From the NCBI RefSeq assembly GCF_023091745.1, contig NC_068910.1:176011170-176075169 (forward strand): a DNA stretch of 64,000 nt, read 5' to 3'. This DNA is from Budorcas taxicolor (lineage: Eukaryota; Chordata; Mammalia; Artiodactyla; Bovidae). Numbering within the stretch: the first letter of the stretch is position 1; every line of letters starts with the position of its first letter. Positions 23,101-32,100 of this stretch are shown piece by piece. Position numbers and translations under genes: made by a program. Below the pieces are notes generated by a model that searched no databases, was not told where the DNA came from, and worked only from the letters and a program-made list of their open reading frames with translations.

Positions 23101-26100
23101 ATCCATACAGCACTGATGATAAGACATCTAGGTTAATGCTGAAAACATTCTCCACAACAAAAAAATGTGCAACCAAAACAATGAAAAATTGTCCTAAGGG
23201 CTATGAAGAAAAGGATCAGGGTGTAGGATGAGCATTACTGGAGCTTGCATGAAGAGGGAATCCACATATATGGTGGTCAGAGAAGGCCTCATCAGAGGCC
23301 TGGAGAATGGGAAGGAGCTGGCTAGGAAGAACATGCATGGGGCTGAGCCCAGCTCTTTTGACAAGGCACGTGAAGGCTCATGTGGCTGGAGCAGAGGGAA
23401 GAAGGGGACGAGAGACACCAAAGAGGTTGGAGAATTGGGCAGAGTCCAGAGCTTGCTGCTGCAATTCCCTTTTCTCCCTGCTTCTCAGCAAAGACCACAG
23501 CCGCACAGACCTTCCTGCTGCTTCCATGTGTTCTCGTGCCCTGGGCATAGATCTTTTCCAAGTGCCTGAGCGCCTGTGGATTCTTTTTGTTTTTCTCTTT
23601 TTCTTTGCTATGTGGCATGTATCATCTTAGTTCCTCAACCAGGGATTGAACCTATAACCCCTCCACTGCAAGCATGGAGTCTCAACCACTGGACCACCAG
23701 GGAAGTCCCAGTCTGTGGATTCTTTTGGATCTGGCTCAAACGTCAGCTCCTTTGTGAAGCTCTCCTTAACTCCCAAGCAGAGCTGGCCTCTTTCTTTCCT
23801 ACACCCCAAGCAATTTATACATGCTGCAATTACAGTACTAAAACACATTTTCCTGTAATTATGTATCTAGGTTTATATCCTTCTATTGAACTATGAGCCC
23901 CTAGTGGGCAGGGAACTTTTCTTATCTAATTATTCACAGTCCCTAGAAAAATAATTTTTAGCCAACAGAGACTTGGCAAAATTGTCAAATGATTTAATTG
24001 AGTCATATTTAAAGATCTCCTTAATATTATTTTAATGTTTCAAAGAAAGTTCTTATTTCTTTACCCTGAGATGAATGAATATCACTCTTCAATTGATGTA
24101 TGGCTATAAAGGAATAAGATTTTTTTTTTTTTCCCTCAAGCACACCTGACATGATTGATTTTATTTCTTAACAAATCAAGCAGAACTTACACAATTTGAA
24201 TGACTGTTGTTCCCTAAAGAAAGATTACTTGGGATGTTTATTTGTTGGCCATTTTAGCTCTAAGCATGGTTTATACTTCTCAGTTGTCGTAATAATGCAG
24301 TAGTAATTTAAATCTCTCCAGTCGGAAATAGTGATGATTTTTTAGTGCTTAGACAGCAAGGCCATCACTTGTGATTGTCCAGGTAGTACATTGCACAGCT
24401 CCAGGATTGGTATTCACTGGGTATCTTTCCTGAAAGATGTGCAGTGCCACAGCACTCTAATTGCTATCAGTTCAGTTCAGTCGCTCAGTCGTGTCCGACT
24501 CTTTGTGACCCCATGAATCGCAGCACGCCAGGCCTCCCTGTCCATCACCAACTCCTGGAGTTCACTCAGACTCGCATCCATCGAGTCAGTGATGCCATCC
24601 AGCCATCTCATCTTCTGTCGTCCCTTTCTCCTCCTGCCCCCAATCCCTTCAAGCATCAAAGTCTTTTCCAATGAGTCCACTCTTCACATGAGGTGGCCAA
24701 AGTACTGGAGTTTCAGCTTTAGCATCATTCCTTCCAAAGAAATCCCAGGGCTGATCTCCTTCAGAATGGAATGGTTGGGTTTCCTTGCAGTCCAAGGGAC
24801 TCTCAAGAGTCTTCTCCAACACCACAGTTCAAAAGCATCAATTCTTCGGCGCTCAGCCTTCTTCACAGTCCAACTCTCACATCCATACATGACCACTGGA
24901 AAAACCATAGCCTTGACTAGACAGACCTTAGTCGGCAAAGTAATGTCTCTGCTTTTGAATATGCTATCTAGGTTGGTCACAACTTTTCTTCCAAGGAGTA
25001 AGCGTCTTTTAATTTCATGGCTGCAATCAGCATCTGCAGTGATTTTGGAGCCCCCCAAAATAAAGTTTGACACTGTTTCCACTGTTTTTCCATCTATTTT
25101 CCATGAAGTGATGGGACTGGATGCCATGATCTTCGTTTTCTGAATGTTAAGCTTTAAGCCAACTTTTTCACTCTCCTCTTTTACTTTCATCAAAAGGCTT
25201 TTTAGTTTCTCTTCACTTTCTGCCATAAGGGTGGTGTCATCTGCATATCTGAGGTTATTGATATTTCTCCTGGCAATCTTGATTCCAGCTTGTGTTTCTT
25301 CCAGCCCAGTGTTTCTCATGATGTACTCTGCATATAAGTTAAATAAGCAGGGTGACAATATACAGCCTTGACGTACTCCTTTCCCTATTTGGAACCAGTC
25401 TGTTGTTCCATATCCAGTTCTAACTGCTGCTTCCTGGCCTGCATACAGATTTCTCAAGAGGCAGGTTAGGTGGTCTGGTATTCCCATCTCTTTCAGAATT
25501 TTCCACAGTTTATTGTGATCCACACAGTCAAAGGCTTTAGCATAGTCAATAAAGCAGAAATAGGTTTTTTTCTGGAACTCTCTTGCTTTTTCCATGATGC
25601 AGCGGATGTTGGCAGTTTGATCTCTGGTTCCTCTGCCTTTTCTAAAACCAGCTTGAACATCAGGAAGTTCCCGGTTAACGTATTGCTGGAGCCTGGCTTG
25701 GAGAATTTTGAGCATTACTTTACTAGCGTGTGAGATGAGTGCAATTGTGCAGTAGTTTGAGTATTCTTTGGCATTTCCTTTCTTTGGGATTGGTATGCAG
25801 ACTGATCTTTTCCAGTGCTGTGGCCAGTGCTGAGTTTTCCAAATTTTCTGGCATATTGAGTGCAGCACTTTGACAGCATCATTTTTCAGGATTTGAAATA
25901 GCTCTATCGGAATTCCATCGCCTCCACTAGCTTTGTTCGTAGTGATGCTTTCTAAGGCCCAGTTGACTTCACATTCCAGGATGTCTGGCTCTAGATGAGT
26001 GATCAAACCATTGTGATTATCTGGGTCGTGGAGATCTTTTTTGTACAGTTCTTCTGTGTATTCTTGCCACCTCTTCTTAATATTTTCTGCTTCTGTTAGG

Positions 26101-29100
26101 TCCATACTATTTCTGTCCTTTATTGAGCCCATTTTTGCATGAAATGTTCTCTTAGTATCTCTAATTTTCTTGAAGAGATCTCTAGTCTTTCCCATTCTGT
26201 TGTTTTCCTCTATTTCTTTGCATTGATTGCTGAAGAAGGCTTTCTTATCTCTTCTTGCTATTCTTTGGAACTCTGCATTCAGATGCTTATATCTTTCCTT
26301 TTCTCCTTGGCTTTTCGCTTGTCTTCTTTTCACAGCTATTTGTAAGACTTCCCCAGACAGCCATTTTGCTTTTTCACATTTCTTTTCCATGGGGATGGTC
26401 TTGATCCCTGTCTCCTGTACAATGTCACGAACCTCATTCCATAGTTCACCAGGCCCTCTATCTATCAGATCTAGGCCCTTAAATCTATTTCTCACTTCCA
26501 CTGTATTATCATAAGGGATTTGATTTAGGTCATTACCTGAATGGTCTAGTGGTTTTCCCTACTTTCTTCAATTTCAGTCTGAATTTGGTAATAAGGAGTT
26601 CATGATCTGAGCCACAGTCAGCTCCTGGTCTTGTTTTTGTTACATATACATATTATTATTAATGTATTATTAGTATATACATCAAATAGTAATGTTTATC
26701 AACTTGGTCCAATCAAAATTTTAAAGCTAAAAGGAAACTTACTTCCCCTACTTATTTTAATATTTTCTATAGAAGTTAAAGGCCATGTATGCAGCCATCT
26801 CCCTAACAGTTGATGGAACTAAAGATAGAAAATAGATTCTTTGCTACCCAGTCCACAACTTTGTGTATAGAGTTGCAAAAATTAAAGAGACAGACACACC
26901 GACAGATGCTAACCAGTACAAATGTAATGATAGTGTTAATACTTTTTGTAACTGACATAAATTGTTCATTTAAAAAAATATTTATTTATTTGCCTTGTCA
27001 AGTCTTAGTTGCAGCATGCGGACTCTAGTTGCGGCATGCAGGCTTAGTTTGTCCCATTTAGTCGTGTGGGATCTTAGTTCCCTGACCAGGGATAAAACCT
27101 GTGTCCCCTGCATTGCAAGGCAGGTTCTTACCGGAGAAGTCCCCAAATTGTTCATGTTAAAGAGATCAATTTGCATTTACATTGGTTAAACCTGTTTGCC
27201 TATAATACAGTTACAGAATCTAGAAGTTGCTTTCTAAGCACTATTTTGAATGACATAATAAGATGTTAGAGCATAATCCTGTTCATTTAAGAATAGCTAT
27301 TAAATGAAAGCTCCTTATGTTCCTTTCACTGTTTTTACTACCTGGTCTATAGGATAGAGATGGACTTTAGATTTTATTGTAAGGAGGGCTGAGATTCAGG
27401 CCCCCCAAATTGAGGCCATTCTAACCAGATGGTTCGGCTCAGATAAATACATCAGAGTAGAGTCTGTGTGGTGTAGTTGAACATGTTTGGTGTAGAGAGC
27501 TTGTGTTCTGTTTCCAGTTCAGCCAATGGTTTCCACCACTATCAAACAAGAGAATCATAACATTTCCAAGACTCCTTCCTCATGACTATTCTGTGATATC
27601 GTTGCCTTCCATGATCTTATCATTGGTGTATATGATGAGGCAAACACACACAGAGCTGAAAATTTTTGTGAAGTGAAACTCTTGGAACACTTCATTTCTT
27701 CAGCAGATGGTTACTGGACGCTTGCTCCTTTGCTGCAGTTTCAGGATGCAGTTGCAAACAATGGATGTGAGCCTGCGGTAGTCAGAAAACCTGCAGTCTA
27801 GTGATATTATTTCAAAGCTTCTCCTATTCCTAATGGCAAAAAATAATCTTTTTGATATATGTGATATACCTATCTCATGCAATTGTCCACTGGTCATGAA
27901 TCCAATTATAATATTTATTTATTCAGTCATTTATCATTTCTGTTGTGAGGTTGTGGAATCTGAGTTCCCAGACCAGAGACTGAACCCAGGCTTCCATAAT
28001 GAACGTGCAGAATCCTAGCCACTAAACCGCCAGGGAACTTCCTGATTTTTAATATTCTATAAATCTAGGGGATGAATCAGTTGTTTGGGGATCAAGTACT
28101 ATCTTTCTAAAAACCTTAGGAATATTAAGTTGTGACGTTTCCTACCCATCTGATAGAACATAAATGTAACAAAGTCCTTAGTGGTGGTGTACGTCAGTAT
28201 TCACCTTATGTCTGCAGTTTTCTCCAGGTGCCCATGGTCTTTCCCTTACTTGACATGCTCACTTCCTATTCCTCCCTGTGCCTCTCTCTGTTCATTCTGC
28301 AAAACCCAAGCTGTACACTTTTCATGGAGTGCTGTTGGGCTTCTCCACTGGAGCCCGTTTTGCTGTACCCTTATACTCCTTTGCATTGTGTCATCCTATC
28401 CAGTATGAATTAGGCTTTTTAAAAGTATATATGTAAAAGATTTATTTAAGAGCTAGAAAGACAGGGATTCACACAAAGCTAAAATTAGAAATCATAAATA
28501 TTAAAAGTATCCTCTCCTTTTTCAAGGAAACATCAACTGTTTGGGCAAAAATATTTGATGGATATAACTTACCTTATTCAGTAGATTAGCTTCTGGAATG
28601 TTTACATAAATTTGGTATTGACCATATCATATTTTTTTTTTGTTATAGCACAACTTATATATTTCAAATGGACAAAAAATTTAGTATCGTTTATAGTATC
28701 TTAAGATAAACTGCCTTTGAATGGGAGCTTTCTTTCCAGTACTTTGAGGTTTACACGACAAATCTAGAAAATTTACTACTGTGGAAAATGAAGACTGCTT
28801 AAATCGAATGGGGACAGGGGAGGGCCTGTGGTTTTTCTTTTTGATTAATTGCTGTAACACTGTCCTTCAGGTGGCTGAGGGAGTTTCATATTTTCTTTAG
28901 ACATCATTAGGCGCCGAAGCTCTTGCAGGACAACTTTGATGCTATACCAGTTCTGCTGTTTTGCTAGCACTGATATGGCTCTTAGGTCCACCACTCCATT
29001 AGAACTATTAACTCCATTCATATTAATTTTTGTTGTAAATCTTACAAAGGGGGGATGCTTCTGGGTATTTAGGTCCACATTCTGTCTCAAGACTGTATAT

Positions 29101-32100
29101 TCAGTTTTCATAAATTGTCTGAGCCCGTGGTGGCTGCCATCTTGCATCGCTGTCGCTCCGACCATATCATATTTTAAATGCTTAATGGGGACTTTGCTAA
29201 TTTTAAAGGAATCCCATGACCTTTATTGAAGTGAAGAATTAGGACATTAATAATCAAGGTTGATAGTGTTGATTAGTTTCATGTTTTTGGTCCTAAAGAT
29301 TTGGTCTTAAAGACTAGAGAATATTTTATTGAAAGACAATTGGTGTTGGTGGTAGCATTAAAGGGCTGAAGAGAGGCCTCAGAATCTTTAGAGTTGCTTC
29401 ACTCATTAGGTACCAGTGATTTGATTTCGTCTAATCTTTATTATGTGTGTTCTGCCTTAATCTAATTTGTGAATATGCTGTATCACAGAGTTTTCTAAGG
29501 ACATAATCCTCCTACTTACACCTTTTGAAACTTCTCTAACTGAAACTCTCGGACAAGTTTCAAGAAACCCAAGCCTTAAAGAAAATGGTTTTCTATCATC
29601 AAATAATATCACGAGAAACTTCTAGGATATCTTTCTGAACTCGTGTTACTTTTTCCCTAGCAATTAAATGGACAAACTTTATACTTTCAACTATCAATAC
29701 TTGTATAAGAGTTTAATATATGTTAAATGTATAATTTCTTAAAAAAAAAAAGCATTAACTTTTTTTTTTTGCCAGCCATTTTCCCTTTTTGGAAAGTTGT
29801 AAACTTTTTCTAAAATAAGATCCTATTATTAAAGTTTAATTTGTAAAAATTTTGTCCAGAGTTTGCCCAGACTTTCTTGACGCTATGTTGTTGTTCAGTC
29901 ATGTCTGACTCTGTGACCCTAATGTACTGTAGTACGCCAGGTTCCTCTCAGTTCAGTTCAGTTCAGTTGTTCAGTCATGTCTGGCTCTTTGCGACCCCTG
30001 AAGTCCAGGCTTCAGTCTGTCAGGCTCCTCTGTCCTCCACTATCTCCCAGAATTTGCTCAAATTCATGTTCACTGAGTCAGTGCTTCTATCTAACCATCT
30101 CATCCTCTGCTGTCCCCTTCTCCTGTTGCCCTCAATCTTTCCCAACATCAGGGTCTTTTCCAGAGTCAGCTTTTCTTATCAGGTGGCCAAAATATTGGAG
30201 CTTCAGCTTCAGCATCAGTCCTTCCAATGAATATTCAGGGTTGATTTCCTTTAGGATTGACTGGTTTGATCTCCTTGCTATCCAAGAGACTCTTCTCTAG
30301 CACCACAATTTGAAAGTATCAATTCTTCAGCGCTCAGCCTTCTTTATGGTCCAACTCTCACATCCATACATGACCACCAGAAAAACCATAGCTTTGACTA
30401 TATAGACCTTATTACTTGGAATATAAATTGATAAAATCCTATCTGGAAATCAGTTTTATAAACTGTATAAAAATTATGTTGATATTAATATTTATTGAGT
30501 TGGGAAAACAGCCTCAGTAAATTAAGTGAAAAAGCAGTTTATACAGTTTTAGGAAGGCTGAGCGCCGAAGAATTGATGTGTTTGAACTGTGGTGTTGGAG
30601 AAGGCGCTTGAGAGTCCCTTGGACTGCAGGGAGATCCAATCAGTCCATTCTAAAGGAGACAGGTCCTGGGTGTTCTTTGGAAGGAATGATGCTAAAGCTG
30701 AAACTCCAGTACTTTGGCCACCACATGCGAAGAGTTGACTCATTGGAAAAGACTGTGATGCTGGGAGGGATTGGGGGCAGGAGGAGAAGGGAATGACAGA
30801 GGATGAGATGGCTGGATGGCATCACGGACTCCATGGACGTGAGTCTGAGTGACCTCTGGGAGTTGGTGATGGACAGGGAGGCCTGGCGTGCTGCAGCCCA
30901 TGGGGTCGCAAAGAGTCAGACACAACTGAGTGACTGAACTGAACTGAGGAGCCTATATTATTGAATGACATGACTTGTAGCATTATGTGTATGTGTACAT
31001 AGAAATAAATCTAGAAGATCTTTTTTTTAAAGGTAAATTGGTTAAGCCCCACATCCTGTTCTGGATCTTACTGAAATTAGTTTTTTAAATTATTCCATCT
31101 GTTACCTACTTGTATTGTTTTAAAAAACAAGTTGACTATAGCAATAAATGGATCTACATCTAGAGAGTCTGGGTATTTATAAGTAACATATCCAGTTGTA
31201 TTTTGGAGCACAAATGACTTTGGAATTTGCTTTTGCAATTGTGGTATTAAAGGTAAACTCTTTTCTACCTAACCTTTTTAGAAGAGCCATGTGGTGTTTT
31301 GCTGATTAAGTTGGCTGGAGTAGAACTTACTGAAACTGGGAAGGTGTGGTTACAAAAAGAGCTAAAACCTTCCCAAGTACTATGGTTCCAACTTCTTGGA
31401 AAGGAGAATTCAGCACTCTTTTGCTACCTTTTAGTGAATAAGGTAAGTAGTGTGAAGAAATAGCTAGCGATATTTTATTCTTATTTATGCATAAATGAAA
31501 AGTGAAAGTGTTAGTCATTCAGTCGTGTCTATCTCTTTGTGACCCCGTGGACTGTAGCCCAATATGTAAACACATCATTAATTAGAACCTTGATTATATA
31601 ATGAAACTGGTTTTCTTTTGTCTTTTGTAACTACTACTGTTAGTGATTATGTGTAAGAAACCATGTTTCATATATACATTCTTCTATAAAATTTATTATA
31701 GAAAATGTTTATATGTTTATTACAGAAAAATAGAAAATTAAGAAAAAGTAAAAAACTTCAAATTATTAATGACTGGCTATTGCTTATTTAAAGAGTATCT
31801 TATATATTTATTTATGGACAAGTATATTATATCACACTTGTTATAAACCACTTGTTGAGTGTGGTGTCAGCTGGTAATTGCAAAGAGTGAGAATGTTTTC
31901 TGAAGGTAAATATTGCTCATTCTGGTCCAATACCTTGTAGAAAAGTATGACTTGACATGTAAGTATTTGAACTCTAAAAGCATTGAGCATATTTAATATT
32001 ACTGGACATATTTAAATGGAACCTATTAAGTACTATTTACTTTAAAAAAAAATACTATTTATGATCAGTAGTCAGTCATTGCTTCCGAATTTCCTTACTT

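Larger units (their letters stand above)
16297..23156 (-). mobile_element. L1 LINE (ruminant L1 type), broken by three BovB insertions
   Basis: Antisense L1 fills much of intron 3. The T-rich 3' end is at about 16287-16305 with AATGGGAGGCTAATTAC next to it, ORF2 is spread over about 17330-22723, and 5'-region sequence reaches about 23156. BovB copies lie at 16771-17318, 18264-19578 and 21622-22088. Only about 430 bp separates the ORF2 start from the 5' limit, so most of ORF1 is missing. It cannot be active. Confidence 0.85.

Noticed and set aside
23228..23630. Three overlapping frames of about 100 codons as a host gene in intron 3
   Set aside because: Different frames and strands open together, no similarity recognised, no promoter or splice signals.
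28845..29165. A 106-codon minus frame as a functional E2-like gene
   Set aside because: The frame is a frameshift mixture, the parental start and frame are broken, and the TSD and T-run show a processed pseudogene.
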